Numbered from the stretch's first letter, positions 1 to 8,659 are shown. The stretch is 64,000 nucleotides of DNA from Anabaena sp. WA102 (GCF_001277295.1 NZ_CP011456.1:1364001-1428000), one strand, 5' to 3'. Translations and numbers: made by a program. The notes: a model not told the origin generated them from the letters alone.

Positions 1-455
1 AGAGGTATTAAAACATCATCCCAAACAGCTTCTGTTTGCCTTGCATAAGCCTTCAAATAGGTGACGGCTGCTTCAGTGAATAACTGAGTAATCCAGTAAG
101 TTAAAGCTGCTATGAGAAAGGCTGTGATTCCTTTCTGAATCCATTTCATTATCTCCCCTGAATCACCTAAATTGAATAGAGCAATTTTCAGACTAATCAG
201 GGTGAAAATTATAGTCAAGGGAGTTTGGGAAACGCCAAGAATGAGAATTAATGTATCCTTTTCCCATTTGCGAACAAGAGGCCGCAAGACAAAGAAAAGT
301 CCTACATAAATGGCAAAAGAGATTCCCGCACATAAACCTAAAGTGAAAAAGAACGTACCAAATTGTGCCGCAGTTGGCATAGCTAGTAGTGCTGTAGCTA
401 GAGGTTTAGTCGGTGAAGGTGATGATGCTGCTGCTTGACCAAGAAGATAAATCAT
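1..455 (-). CDS. MscS-family mechanosensitive channel, N-terminal fragment
   Basis: An open frame on the minus strand starts at ATG 455-453 and runs off the left edge, giving 151 residues. An in-frame TAG lies 18 bases upstream, which fixes the start. The translation shows three hydrophobic segments (roughly residues 30-60, 70-95 and 110-130), followed by YARQTEAVWDDVLIP, a stretch I associate with the region before the pore domain of cyanobacterial MscS-like channels. Such channels open under membrane tension and release solutes on hypo-osmotic shock. The pore domain and C-terminus lie outside the window, so the family call rests on the TM layout and this one motif. Confidence 0.7.
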   Translation of the reverse strand, partial: MIYLLGQAAASSPSPTKPLATALLAMPTAAQFGTFFFTLGLCAGISFAIYVGLFFVLRPLVRKWEKDTLILILGVSQTPLTIIFTLISLKIALFNLGDSGEIMKWIQKGITAFLIAALTYWITQLFTEAAVTYLKAYARQTEAVWDDVLIP

Positions 456-885
456 TGATGCCTGTCTAAACTATTACAATTTTCAACAAATTGAAAAGAT
501 CAATTATCTAAAGAATCTCAGAAAATAGGAATATGGATAGAGTAATAAATAAATTAGATTTTCTTGATATTTCTACTTTATTTACTACTAAGTTTGACCA
601 CATTTGTCATGTCACTATCCAATCTCAGAAATTAACCTCTAATGTGATTGATATTTGATGTATCTCTTATTTATCTAAGTGTAATTTTTAGATAATACTT
701 TATTTTTACTCAAATTCAGCAATTAAATAATGGAGGAGTTCGCTTAAAAAGCTTCTGTAGTTTCGATTGTATTGTTATTTATATATTTGTTACAACAAAT
801 TTATATTGCAATTATTACTGATTCCATCCCTGTAATTTCCGCTAAAATCAACATCTGAATAGTTGTTAAACAGGAGAAATTAGGC
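456..885. other. AT-rich intergenic region, no gene seen
   Basis: This is the space between the divergent channel gene and pdxJ. It is strongly AT-rich with no convincing reading frame, tRNA or repeat. It presumably holds both promoters. An AGGAGA ribosome binding site at 872-877 sits 8 bases before the GTG start of pdxJ. Confidence 0.6.
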
Positions 886-1608
886 GTGCCTACACTCGGT
901 GTTAATATTGACCATATCGCTACCATCCGCCAAGCACGGCGCACAGTAGAACCAGACCCCATAGCAGCAGCAGTATTAGCAGAATTAGCAGGTGCTGATG
1001 GCATTACCGCCCATTTGCGCGAAGATAGAAGACATATTCAAGATAGAGACGTGCGACTATTGCGGGAAACGGTGAGAACCCATTTAAACCTAGAAATGGC
1101 AGCAACAGCAGAAATGTTAGCCATAGCCCTAGATATCAAGCCCGATTATGTTACCTTAGTACCGGAAAAGCGGGAAGAAGTAACAACAGAAGGTGGGTTA
1201 AATATTGTCGGACAAATTGCTAGAATAGGAGAGATAGTTGATAAGTTGCAAAATTCTGGCATTCCCGTAAGTTTGTTTATTGATGCCGAACCACCACAAA
1301 TTGAGGCATCTGTCAAGGTAAAAGCCAAATTTATTGAACTGCATACAGGACAATATGCGGAAGCCAAAGACGAAACAACTCGCCAAAAAGAACTAGCTTT
1401 ATTAGCCCAAGGCTGTGAACAAGCCATTAAAGCAGGGTTACGGGTGAATGCCGGTCATGGACTCACATACTGGAACGTTTACCCCATTGCCGCCCTTCCA
1501 GGCATGGAAGAACTCAACATCGGTCATACTATCATTAGTCGGGCAGCTTTAGTAGGTATTGAAAGAGCAGTTCGAGAAATGAAAGAAGCAATGCGGGGTA
1601 ATTGGTAA
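886..1608 (+). CDS. pdxJ: Pyridoxine 5'-phosphate synthase PdxJ
   Basis: PdxJ condenses 3-amino-1-hydroxyacetone 1-phosphate with deoxyxylulose 5-phosphate to pyridoxine 5'-phosphate, the last step of DXP-dependent vitamin B6 synthesis. The 240-residue length is normal. Diagnostic stretches are GVNIDHIATIRQAR at the N-terminus, HLREDRRHI near residue 44, LNLEMAAT near residue 68 and VNAGHGLTYWNV near residue 192; these carry the conserved His and Glu residues of the TIM-barrel active site. The start is GTG, supported by AGGAGA 8 bases upstream. The gene ends in a short ttggtaa tandem repeat. It appears to be a single-gene unit. Confidence 0.96.
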   Translation: MPTLGVNIDHIATIRQARRTVEPDPIAAAVLAELAGADGITAHLREDRRHIQDRDVRLLRETVRTHLNLEMAATAEMLAIALDIKPDYVTLVPEKREEVTTEGGLNIVGQIARIGEIVDKLQNSGIPVSLFIDAEPPQIEASVKVKAKFIELHTGQYAEAKDETTRQKELALLAQGCEQAIKAGLRVNAGHGLTYWNVYPIAALPGMEELNIGHTIISRAALVGIERAVREMKEAMRGNW

Positions 1609-1661
1609 TTGGTAATTGGTGATTGGGAAATATATTCCCCCCTACATTTTGCCTCTTTGGA

Positions 1662-1815
1662 CTAGTAGGTCGTCAAATTTATTTTGACGGGTAATGATCG
1701 GAAAAAACTTCTGTTCTTCCATCCCCCACATCCCCCACATCCCCCACATCCCCCACCTCCCCTACCTCCCCCACCTCCCCCACCTCCCCCACCTCCCTGC
1801 TTGACAGACTACTAG
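1662..1815. mobile_element. MITE family A, copy 1, with expanded C-rich tandem core
   Basis: Imperfect 15-bp terminal inverted repeats (ctagtaggtcgtcaa at 1662-1676; ttgacagactactag at 1801-1815) bound the element, and CTAG is present at both outer ends. The left 60 bases match the copy at 31294-31427 almost exactly, including an inner hairpin cgtcaaa-ttta-ttttgacg. The middle (about 1722-1797) is a run of cccccacat and cccccacct units that the other copy lacks in this form. No transposase is present, so it would be non-autonomous. Confidence 0.75.
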
Positions 1816-1875
1816 AGGGGTGTTAGCTGCGTAATTCCAGAAAATTAGAGTCACATTTGGAAACTTCAAACTTCT

Positions 1876-2595
1876 ATGACTTCTCAACAGTCTAACAACT
1901 TGCCCCTATGGGTACAAGATAGAGACAAGGTAATTGCAGCCAGCACTGATGCTCAATGGCGCAATCAAAAATCTCCTGACTATAGCCGTTCTCAGCAAAA
2001 CCTAGCAAAAGAGAGTATCCACCATCATCTCGAAGGTACACTGGAAGCTATTGTCGAAAACCTGGTAAGAACCTTTGAAATGGAAGTGTCATGGAAAACT
2101 AACCCCGCACAGTGGTTATCTATCGTCAATGACAAATTCCGGGTAACAAGCAATGGTGGTCAAGAATACACCGCTGCCGAATTAGGTAAATCAGGTACTT
2201 ATAATTTATTTATGGCTGATTCTGAACATTACAAAGCTTCAGAGGAAAGTTTTGAATCATCCCATGATATCTTTCATAGCACCTTTCCTCAAGGATTTCC
2301 CTGGGAAGTATTGGCAGTTTATTCTGGTCCTCCCAATGTTACATTTAAATGGCGACACTGGGGACATTTTCAGGGTAAGTATAAAGATTATGCACCCACA
2401 GGGAAAACAGTTGAAATTATCGGTATGAGTGTTGCTCAAGTTACCGACGATTTAAAAATTGTTTCCTTAGAACACTATTTTGATAATGCCCTATTTTTAG
2501 AAAGCCTGACAGCAGGTGGCAAACTAGAAAATAGTGAAAATAAGGGCAGTGGTTGTCCTTTTGGTTCTTGGTTTCAGGGATTGAAGAAAAGTTAA
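1876..2595 (+). CDS. SnoaL/NTF2-like protein, plant pathogen-related-protein type
   Basis: This 239-residue soluble protein has no signal peptide or membrane segment. The middle and C-terminal part (KWRHWGHFQGKY near residue 157, TGKTVEIIGMSVAQV near 176, then a strand ending in EHYFDNALFLESL) resembles SnoaL-like ester-cyclase folds of the NTF2 superfamily, in the variant shared by plant pathogen-related proteins and cyanobacteria. The biochemical role of this subgroup is unknown to me; SnoaL relatives bind small hydrophobic substrates. It stands alone and is followed by a 10-bp hairpin at 2601. The fold is reasonably supported; the function is not. Confidence 0.65.
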   Translation: MTSQQSNNLPLWVQDRDKVIAASTDAQWRNQKSPDYSRSQQNLAKESIHHHLEGTLEAIVENLVRTFEMEVSWKTNPAQWLSIVNDKFRVTSNGGQEYTAAELGKSGTYNLFMADSEHYKASEESFESSHDIFHSTFPQGFPWEVLAVYSGPPNVTFKWRHWGHFQGKYKDYAPTGKTVEIIGMSVAQVTDDLKIVSLEHYFDNALFLESLTAGGKLENSENKGSGCPFGSWFQGLKKS

Positions 2596-2600
2596 TCGCT

Positions 2601-2628
2601 CAGGGTACAGTGTTGAATCTGTACCCTG
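2601..2628 (+). terminator. Hairpin after the SnoaL-like gene, without a T tract
   Basis: A perfect 10-bp stem (cagggtacag / ctgtaccctg) encloses an 8-base loop, 6 bases after the stop codon. No run of T follows, so it may be an mRNA-end stabiliser or an atypical terminator. Confidence 0.5.
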
Positions 2629-2640
2629 AAATTATAGCAG

Positions 2641-2702
2641 ATCCCCGACTTCTGTTTTCATGATGTTAATAAATGATGAATTAATACTAGAAGTCGGGGA
2701 TA
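2641..2702. repeat. atccccgacttct hairpin repeat, long-loop copy
   Basis: The arms atccccgacttct (2641-2653) and agaagtcggggat (2689-2701) pair perfectly around a 35-base AT-rich loop. The same arms recur at 15921, 17521 and 29471 with 3-base to few-base loops, so this looks like a dispersed palindrome into which extra bases were inserted. Confidence 0.75.
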
Positions 2703-2748
2703 TTACCGCAGTAACCTAAAATTATAGATTAGTCAGCAAGCAAAGAAA

Positions 2749-3078
2749 ATGCAAACATACTATTACGTTTTGGCCAGTCAACACTTTCTTATGGAACAAG
2801 AACCAATAGACGAAGTTCTCAAAGAACGGACTCGTAACTATCATGAACAAGAAAAAGAAATTGATTTTTGGTTAGTTAAGCAACCCGCTTTTTTAGAAAC
2901 ACCAAAAATGGCAGGTATTAAAAAGAAATGTCCCCAACCTGCGGCGGCCATTATTTCCACCAATTCGCAATTTATAACTTGGCTAAAACTGCGGTTAGAG
3001 TATGTGATTACTGGAGAATTCTCCGCCCCTAGCGACACTATACCAAATCCATTAGCATCCCTTACCACAGCTTCTTAA
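2749..3078 (+). CDS. ycf54: Ycf54, Mg-protoporphyrin monomethyl ester cyclase assembly factor
   Basis: This 109-residue protein matches the small conserved Ycf54 (DUF2488) family. The recognisable core is EKEIDFWLVKQPAFLE, the CPQPAAAIIST segment and ITWLKLRLEYV-TGEF. In cyanobacteria and plastids Ycf54 binds and stabilises the aerobic (AcsF/CycI) cyclase that forms ring E of protochlorophyllide, so it is needed for normal chlorophyll synthesis. The length is that of the family. There is no strong ribosome binding site before ATG 2749, but MQTYYYVLASQ is the expected N-terminus. It ends just before a long heptamer array. Confidence 0.93.
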   Translation: MQTYYYVLASQHFLMEQEPIDEVLKERTRNYHEQEKEIDFWLVKQPAFLETPKMAGIKKKCPQPAAAIISTNSQFITWLKLRLEYVITGEFSAPSDTIPNPLASLTTAS

Positions 3079-3079
3079 T

Positions 3080-3276
3080 AGGGAACAGAGAACGGGGAAC
3101 GGGGAACGGGGAATATATAAGAATTTCACCTCTTCCCCAATGACCAATTACCAATTACCAATGACCAATTACCAATTACCAATTACCAATGACCAATTAC
3201 CAATTACCAATTACCAATTACCAATTACCAATTACCAATGACCAATTACCAATTACCAATGACCAATTACCAATTT
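3080..3276. repeat. STRR heptamer arrays (ggggaac and accaatt units)
   Basis: A short run of gaacggg-type units (3080-3113) is followed by an accaatt/tgaccaa heptamer array (about 3140-3276) that reaches the start codon of the next gene. Heptanucleotide tandem repeats of this sort are known from heterocystous cyanobacteria. The array is translatable, which creates a false extended N-terminus for the next gene. Confidence 0.9.
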
Positions 3277-3942
3277 ATGCAAATATTAACAATCTTACCA
3301 AGTGCCTTATTACTAGCAGTTACTCCCTTAATTAGCAATATCAATCCTGTTATTGCTCAACAAAATCTTACTAATTGTCAACCACCAAATGCGGGAGAAT
3401 ATTTATTATTAGTAGTAAGTCCCACAACTGAAAATCAAAAGCAGTTGCGTAGTGCATTACCGACTGAATTAAAAACAGTTACTTGCAAATATAATAATCA
3501 AACAGTAACGCGAATTGGTGGGTTTAAAAATATTGATGATGCCAATCGCTGGGCAAGGTATATTCAGAATATAGTTGGTTTATCTGCCATTATCACCACT
3601 CGCGCTACCCAACAAGCACCTCAACAAGCACCTCAACAAGTACCACAAACAACACCAAAATTACCAACTTCAAAAATTAGCTATAACCCCAAAATATTAG
3701 GGGAAGGTTATGCAATTCTGGTTGATTATTTTAACCGTCCAGAAATGGTTAGTAGCCTGCAAAAATCCGTAGGAGGTGATGTGGGTTTTGTCTCCTATGG
3801 ACAACGCCCTTACCTGTTGGCAGTTTATACTACCAACCAAAAAGAAGCATATAATACATTACAAAAACTCAGCGAAAGCGGATTTGTAGCCATATTAGCA
3901 GATGGTCGGAAAGTAGTTTTACTGCGCTCAACCGTCCGTTAA
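3277..3942 (+). CDS. Secreted SPOR-like hypothetical protein
   Basis: From ATG 3277 the protein is 221 residues and begins with a clear signal peptide (MQILTILPSALLLAV, cleavage likely after VIAQ). An upstream in-frame ATG at 3238 would add 13 residues coded purely by the accaatt repeat; I reject it because the signal peptide starts cleanly at 3277. The mature protein has two alpha/beta segments: one with GEYLLLVVSPT and GFKNIDDANRWARYIQ, the other around GEGYAILVDYFNRPEM. They are joined by a QQAPQQAPQQVPQ linker. The pattern recalls SPOR-type peptidoglycan-binding domains, but I do not recognise it firmly. Confidence 0.75.
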   Translation: MQILTILPSALLLAVTPLISNINPVIAQQNLTNCQPPNAGEYLLLVVSPTTENQKQLRSALPTELKTVTCKYNNQTVTRIGGFKNIDDANRWARYIQNIVGLSAIITTRATQQAPQQAPQQVPQTTPKLPTSKISYNPKILGEGYAILVDYFNRPEMVSSLQKSVGGDVGFVSYGQRPYLLAVYTTNQKEAYNTLQKLSESGFVAILADGRKVVLLRSTVR

Positions 3943-3988
3943 GAGTTAGTTAACAACTGACCACTGACGACTGACAACGAACAACCGA

Positions 3989-4444
3989 CTAATAAACAGC
4001 CCGTGCTAACCAAGAAATAGCTACACCCAAAACTGAACCAGCGATAACTTGAACTGGTGTATGTCCTAATAATTCCTTGAGACGGTCTTGAAAAAAGTCC
4101 GGTTTTTCATGGAATAATTCATCAATCATTTGATTGAGGATTTTTGCTTGCTTACCAGCAGCTTGACGCACTCCAGCGGCATCATACATAACGATGATAG
4201 CAAAAACTGTAGCTAGAGCAAATTCTGGGGATGCCCAACCTAAAGTTTGACCTACACCGTCTGCTAGGGCTGTTACTAGGGCTGAATGGGCGCTGGGCAT
4301 ACCTCCAGTAGTTACTAAAACACGCACGTTTAATTTACGATGTTTGACTAACTCAACGATAAGCTTTAATCCTTGAGCTACAAAACAAGCTACAAGCGCA
4401 ACCAGCAGCACCCGGTTGTTAACAATTTCGCCTATGTCCTGCAT
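3989..4444 (-). CDS. Divergent PAP2 family protein (DUF212, YuiD-like)
   Basis: This 151-residue integral membrane protein has GGMPSAHSALVTALA (about residues 47-61) and YDAAGVRQAAGKQA (about 87-100), the two conserved signatures of the DUF212 divergent PAP2 family. GHTPVQVIAGSVLG follows near the C-terminus. The family is related to phosphatidic-acid and undecaprenyl-phosphate phosphatases, but the substrate is not established. It is the last gene of a minus-strand run folD - crtE - this gene, an order I recall from other cyanobacteria. Proximity to a prenyl diphosphate synthase makes a polyprenyl-phosphate substrate an attractive inference only. Confidence 0.9.
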   Translation of the reverse strand: MQDIGEIVNNRVLLVALVACFVAQGLKLIVELVKHRKLNVRVLVTTGGMPSAHSALVTALADGVGQTLGWASPEFALATVFAIIVMYDAAGVRQAAGKQAKILNQMIDELFHEKPDFFQDRLKELLGHTPVQVIAGSVLGVAISWLARAVY

Positions 4445-4537
4445 GGTATTTTGGTGAAGTTAGTAAGTGTAAGCAGTGATTGTATGGAGGAAAAACGGCA
4501 GTAGAAGCCAAAATTTAGTTAAAATCCACAATTGGGC

Positions 4538-5476
4538 TTAGTTATTGCGGTTGATGATAAAGTGAGCGAGCGCTTGCAAAGGAATGGCTTTTTCACCATA
4601 GGATTCTAATTCAGCACAAGCTTCAGCAACCAGTTGTTGGGCTTTAGCGCGAGATTCTTCAATTCCCCACAGACTAGGATAGGTAACTTTCTGGGCTGTG
4701 AGGTCTTTCCCAGCGGTTTTACCCAACTGCTCTTGGGTAGCAGTGATATCTAGAATATCATCAATGATTTGGAAAGCCAGACCAATATTTTGAGAATAAC
4801 GAGTTAATTTTTGCACATCTTCAGCGGATGCACCAGCAATAATTCCCCCACAAACTACGCAAGCTTCTAACAGGGCTGCTGTTTTATGATTATGAATAAA
4901 ATTCAGGGTTTCTAAGGAAATATCGGATTTACCTTCGGATTCTAAGTCTACTACTTGACCACCGACTAAGCCAGCCGCGCCTAATGCTTTACCCAGACGA
5001 ATGATGACTTGTAATACTCTATCTCTGGGTACATTTGCAGGAGTTTGGGCGGCTACGTGTTCAAAGGCTAAAGCCAATAAACCGTCTCCTGCCAAAATAG
5101 CGACATCTTCACCATAAACTTTATGATTTGTGAGTTTACCGCGACGATAATCATCATTATCCATTGCGGGTAAATCATCATGAATCAATGACATGGTATG
5201 GATCATTTCTACGGCACAGGCTGTAGGCATGGCCATTTCTATTGTGCCACCAATCATGTCAGCAGTAGCGAGACAGAGAATAGGACGAACTCGTTTACCT
5301 CCAGCTAAGAGTGAGTAGCGCATGGCTTCATAAATCTTTTCTGGATAAACGACGGTAATGGAATTGTCCAAAGCCTGTTCGCAAAGCTGTTGTCGTTCTT
5401 TGAGATAGGTAGCGAGGTTAAAACTAGCCGATTCTGATTTTTTTGGGGTTTCCAATCTTTTATCCGTTGCTACCAT
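4538..5476 (-). CDS. crtE: Geranylgeranyl diphosphate synthase CrtE
   Basis: This trans-prenyltransferase condenses isopentenyl diphosphate with allylic diphosphates to C20 GGPP, the precursor of carotenoids, the phytyl tail of chlorophyll, tocopherol and plastoquinone. The first Asp-rich motif is HDDLPAMDNDDYRRG; the second is IIDDILD followed by GKTAGKD. From ATG 5476 (MVATDKRLE) the length is 312 residues. An upstream in-frame ATG at 5560 would add 28 residues unlike the family, and GAGG lies upstream of the 5476 start, so I chose the shorter form. It lies downstream of folD on the same strand. Confidence 0.95.
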   Translation of the reverse strand: MVATDKRLETPKKSESASFNLATYLKERQQLCEQALDNSITVVYPEKIYEAMRYSLLAGGKRVRPILCLATADMIGGTIEMAMPTACAVEMIHTMSLIHDDLPAMDNDDYRRGKLTNHKVYGEDVAILAGDGLLALAFEHVAAQTPANVPRDRVLQVIIRLGKALGAAGLVGGQVVDLESEGKSDISLETLNFIHNHKTAALLEACVVCGGIIAGASAEDVQKLTRYSQNIGLAFQIIDDILDITATQEQLGKTAGKDLTAQKVTYPSLWGIEESRAKAQQLVAEACAELESYGEKAIPLQALAHFIINRNN

Positions 5477-5694
5477 GCTTTGTATTCCTCTTGACTTTTG
5501 AAAATATTGGGTTGTTTGTGATCTATGTACCAATTTTACGGGGGTTTGGGGCGGAAACACTCACAGGATTTTAGATTTTGGATTGAAAATCTTAAAGAGT
5601 TTCAAGTCCCCGAATTTGTGCGGGGAATAAATCTAAAATCCGCTGTTGATTCCCGTTGTACTGAGGAATCATGAATATTCATAAAAATTATTTC

Positions 5695-6570
5695 TCAGTT
5701 GCCTGTTGTTTGTAAATAGCTAGAAACAGTATTTTGCAATAACATGGCTACTGTCATTGGACCGATACCACCAGGAACAGGAGTAATATATTCTGCCACA
5801 TTAGCGATCGCTTCAAATTGAATATCACCAACTAACCGACTTTTGCCATTACTATCTGTAACCCGGTTTATTCCTACATCTACCACAATTGCGCCCGACT
5901 TTACCATATCAGCACTAATCATGCCGGGAATACCGGTGGCAGCAATCAAGATATCAGCATTTTTGGTAATATCTTGTAAATCCTGGGTTTTAGAATGGGC
6001 AATGGTAACTGTAGCATTAGCTTCTAGTAGCATCAAAGCCATCGGTTTACCTACTAAAATACTCCGTCCTACAACCACAGCTTTTTTGCCCTGTAAAGGA
6101 ATTTTATATTCTGCTAACAATCGCATCACACCGGCAGGAGTACAACTGCGTAAACCTGTTTCACCTCGCACCAGTCGTCCTAAGTTCACGGGGTGGAGTC
6201 CGTCAGCGTCTTTATCCGGTGCAATTTGATGTAATAGACTGACAGCATCTAAATGATTGGGAAGGGGTAACTGGACTAAAATCCCGTCTACTCTTTCATC
6301 TTCGTTGAGTTGGGCAATTACTTCCTCTAATTCAGTTTGGCTGGTTTGGGTAGGAAAGTGGTTACCGAAAGAGGCGATTCCGACTTTAGCACAGGATTTT
6401 TCTTTGTTACGAACATAAGCGGCTGAGGCTGGGTTATCTCCCACCATTAATACCGCTAATCCAGGCGATCGCCCAATTTTACCTTGTAATTTGCTAATTG
6501 TCTCACTAAGTTCTTGCTGAATTTTATCGGCTAATGCTTTACCATCAAGGATTTTGGCGGTTTGTTTCAT
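5695..6570 (-). CDS. folD: Bifunctional methylene-THF dehydrogenase / methenyl-THF cyclohydrolase FolD
   Basis: FolD interconverts 5,10-methylene-, methenyl- and 10-formyl-tetrahydrofolate with NADP, supplying one-carbon units for purines and formyl-Met-tRNA. Signatures present are VGDNPASAAYVRNKEKSC with the catalytic Lys, DGILVQLPLP, GRSILVGKPMALML for NADP binding, and PVPGGIGPMTVAMLLQNT at the C-terminus. The 291-residue length is standard. It is the first gene of the minus-strand group folD, crtE, DUF212. The spacing to crtE (about 220 bases) suggests crtE also has its own promoter. Confidence 0.97.
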   Translation of the reverse strand: MKQTAKILDGKALADKIQQELSETISKLQGKIGRSPGLAVLMVGDNPASAAYVRNKEKSCAKVGIASFGNHFPTQTSQTELEEVIAQLNEDERVDGILVQLPLPNHLDAVSLLHQIAPDKDADGLHPVNLGRLVRGETGLRSCTPAGVMRLLAEYKIPLQGKKAVVVGRSILVGKPMALMLLEANATVTIAHSKTQDLQDITKNADILIAATGIPGMISADMVKSGAIVVDVGINRVTDSNGKSRLVGDIQFEAIANVAEYITPVPGGIGPMTVAMLLQNTVSSYLQTTGN

Positions 6571-6613
6571 AAGGGAATAGGTGACAGGTGACAGAGAATT
6601 GTTTCTTATTTAG

Positions 6614-6702
6614 TGCTTACGCACAAATCACGGAATAACGAACCACAGAGTCACAGAGGACACGGAGAAATGAGGGTTTCAGAGATATTTTCCGTAAGTC
6701 CT
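6614..6702. repeat. MITE family B (gacttacgca ends), copy 1
   Basis: This roughly 90-base element has inverted ends (gcttacgca at the left, ccgtaagtcct at the right) and a core containing cggaataacgaaccacagag and a cacagagga...gagaaatgagggttt stretch. The same element recurs at 11145-11235 in opposite orientation and at 13025-13114. It has no coding capacity. Confidence 0.8.
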
Positions 6703-6859
6703 GTTATTTTTGTCTGTTCTGCACTTTCGTCCCTTCATTTTCTCATTTTCCCAGTCCCCCTAAAATTTAATTTTTAAAGTACAATAATTACTCACCAATT
6801 TTCATGACGCAAGTTGCGTGAATATAAGCTAAATCGCATACTACAACCAGCTATCCATC

Positions 6860-7891
6860 GTGCAAGATACCGACTCTATGAATGATATTGCTGCTGCACT
6901 CCAACAGCCAGCAGATTTAGACTTTGCATTACCTGATCCAGAAGATGAACAAATTCCTGAGTCCGATTTTTTACAACAACTTGATGTAGCATGGCAGGTA
7001 TGCGATCGCTTTGATTTACAAACAGAAATTTGGCGTGGTCGCATTTTACGCGCTATCCGTGACCGAGAGAAAAAGGGCGGAGATGGACGCGGTGCGGGTT
7101 TCCTTAAATGGCTCAAAGAACGCGAAATCAGTAAAACTCAAGCCTATAGTTGGATTCAATTAGCCAATAGTGCTGATACCTTGATATCAGATGGCAAACT
7201 GAACCCAGATACGGTTAATAACTTTAGTAAACGGGCATTTGTAGAAACCGCCAAAGCGTCTCCAGAAGTACAACAGATGGTCAGTGAAGCTGCGGAGAAA
7301 GGCGATCGCATTACCCGCAGAGAAGTCCGTCAACTCAGTGACGAATGGACAGCCATGTCCTCCGATTTATTACCAGAAGAAGTTAGGGAAAAAGCCGCAG
7401 ATAACAGTCTGCCACCGCGCTACATTGCCCCTCTGGTCAAGGAAATGGAAAAACTGCCCGAATTGCACCAAAAGGCGTTACAAAGGGATATAGCCGCCAA
7501 TCCTGATGTTGATACTGTCAAACAAGCCACTTCAGAAGCCCGACAATTAGCCAAATACCTCAAATCTGCCGCCCAAGTGCAAGCCTTAATAGCGGAAGAT
7601 GTGGATATTGAAACTGCCTTAGAAGAAGCGCAAAGAGTCGGTTGTTTAAGTATTGCTGCTGACTTGGTAAATCAAGCATCGCAAATTGAACAAACCATCG
7701 GCAAGTTGTATATGACCTGGAAAAAAATCAGTAGTTTAGCAGATAGATTATATGTAGATACTGGTGCAAGTACACCCAATTTGCGATCGCTCCTCACCTG
7801 CATAGAACCTCTAGGAGGGGAAATCATGGAACTGCAATTAAGCGGGACAATAGAACACACAATTAGATTACAGATTCAGGAAACGAGTTAG
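6860..7891 (+). CDS. Conserved hypothetical protein, helical and possibly DNA-associated
   Basis: This 343-residue soluble protein is rich in charged helices. The start is GTG 6860 or ATG 6878 (MNDIAAAL); neither has a clear ribosome binding site. A segment near residues 58-100 (WRGRILRAIRDREKK, then GFLKWLKEREISKTQAYSWIQLA) resembles the DUF3102-like or plasmid-type domains in which a helix-turn-helix follows a short basic region. The rest is helical, including PPRYIAPLVKEMEKLPELHQ. I do not recognise a characterised family. The gene stands alone between a family-B MITE and a hairpin-rich repeat. A nucleic-acid role is inference from the basic helical N-terminal part. Confidence 0.75.
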   Translation: MQDTDSMNDIAAALQQPADLDFALPDPEDEQIPESDFLQQLDVAWQVCDRFDLQTEIWRGRILRAIRDREKKGGDGRGAGFLKWLKEREISKTQAYSWIQLANSADTLISDGKLNPDTVNNFSKRAFVETAKASPEVQQMVSEAAEKGDRITRREVRQLSDEWTAMSSDLLPEEVREKAADNSLPPRYIAPLVKEMEKLPELHQKALQRDIAANPDVDTVKQATSEARQLAKYLKSAAQVQALIAEDVDIETALEEAQRVGCLSIAADLVNQASQIEQTIGKLYMTWKKISSLADRLYVDTGASTPNLRSLLTCIEPLGGEIMELQLSGTIEHTIRLQIQETS

Positions 7892-7910
7892 ACTCAACTT
7901 AAACATGAAA

Positions 7911-8038
7911 AAGGCGGTTAGAAACCGCATCTACACAAGCAAAACCCACCTACTTGGGTTCAAACCCTTAATTTTTCTTTATTAGTCCGCGCAGGCGGAC
8001 TTTGTTTGTATAGCCGTGAATTATATTCGCCGGGGCTG
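7911..8038. repeat. Palindromic repeat cluster (rggcggtt / aaaccgc, acccacc / gggttcaaa)
   Basis: This is a series of short hairpins: gcggttagaaaccgc, cccacctacttggg and gtccgcgcaggcggac. A related block with cccatcttcgtggg and cttcgtttgtatag lies at 22048-22125. It fills the space between two convergent genes and may end transcription from both sides. Confidence 0.65.
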
Positions 8039-8329
8039 TTACGGCGCTAATTCCTCCATTTTCTTTGCCAGTTCCACATCTAAATTGCTGATAGCATTAC
8101 CGATATCGTGGGTAATAAGATTAACCTGAACAGTATTGTAAACATTAAACCATTCCGGGTGATGTCCAAGTTTTTCCGCGTGAACACCCGCACTAACCAT
8201 CCAACCCAACGCCGTTGCAAAAGAGCTAAATTTATATTCTTTGTATAATTTGCCCTCTTTGATTTGCCATCCTGGTAAACTATTCAGGGCTAATGTTAGT
8301 TCGGTTTCGCTCAATTTTTGGGCTGCCAT
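8039..8329 (-). CDS. phhB: 4a-hydroxytetrahydrobiopterin dehydratase (PCD/PhhB)
   Basis: Pterin-4a-carbinolamine dehydratase removes water from 4a-hydroxytetrahydropterin and regenerates the pterin cofactor. This 96-residue protein has the family core: LPGWQI near residue 18, a helix AEKLGHHPEW near residue 52 with the catalytic His pair, then VYNTVQVNLITHD. Length and motifs are typical. Cyanobacteria often have it without a phenylalanine hydroxylase next door, and none is seen here, so the physiological pterin partner is unclear. The start ATG 8329 gives the normal N-terminus MAAQKLSE. Confidence 0.92.
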   Translation of the reverse strand: MAAQKLSETELTLALNSLPGWQIKEGKLYKEYKFSSFATALGWMVSAGVHAEKLGHHPEWFNVYNTVQVNLITHDIGNAISNLDVELAKKMEELAP

Positions 8330-8659
8330 TTTTCTAACCTACACAGAGATTTATAGATACTAATCCTCTCTAATTATCATCTTTTTCTGTGTTTATGCTT
8401 CCATCTTTTGAGTAATATTTGCTGATACTTAGGGCTTGCTGAATAAACCTACAACCCAGACGCATGAAGAGTCTCATCTGTATGAAAGATAAATGAGGTG
8501 CAAGGAAAGTGTGATCATAGCATCAAAAATCGTTCAATTTTCCAGACTTGATATTACTTCTAACTTCTTCTAAATCCTCCTGATAGCGCGGCGTGGCGTT
8601 AGCCATACTTCTAGCCCTCACAGAAATTGTTCTGGGTTAAATTTTTCAGAGTCAGCAGT
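8330..8659. other. Intergenic region with repeat debris
   Basis: No reading frame is convincing. A gggcttgctgaataaac stretch near 8431-8447 looks like the end of an insertion sequence, and ggcgtggcgttagccatact near 8589 belongs to the ggcgttagcc short repeat also seen at 57660-57680. Neither can be tied to an intact element. Confidence 0.45.

Noticed and set aside
1146..1427. Minus-strand frames inside pdxJ
   Set aside because: They are antisense shadows of a gene with a complete, conserved product.
3140..3276. Possible CRISPR-like array
   Set aside because: Units are 7 bases with no spacers; it is an STRR array. The other heptamer runs were rejected for the same reason.
5477..5560. 28-residue N-terminal extension of CrtE
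   Set aside because: It is not family-like, and a better-placed start lies at 5476.
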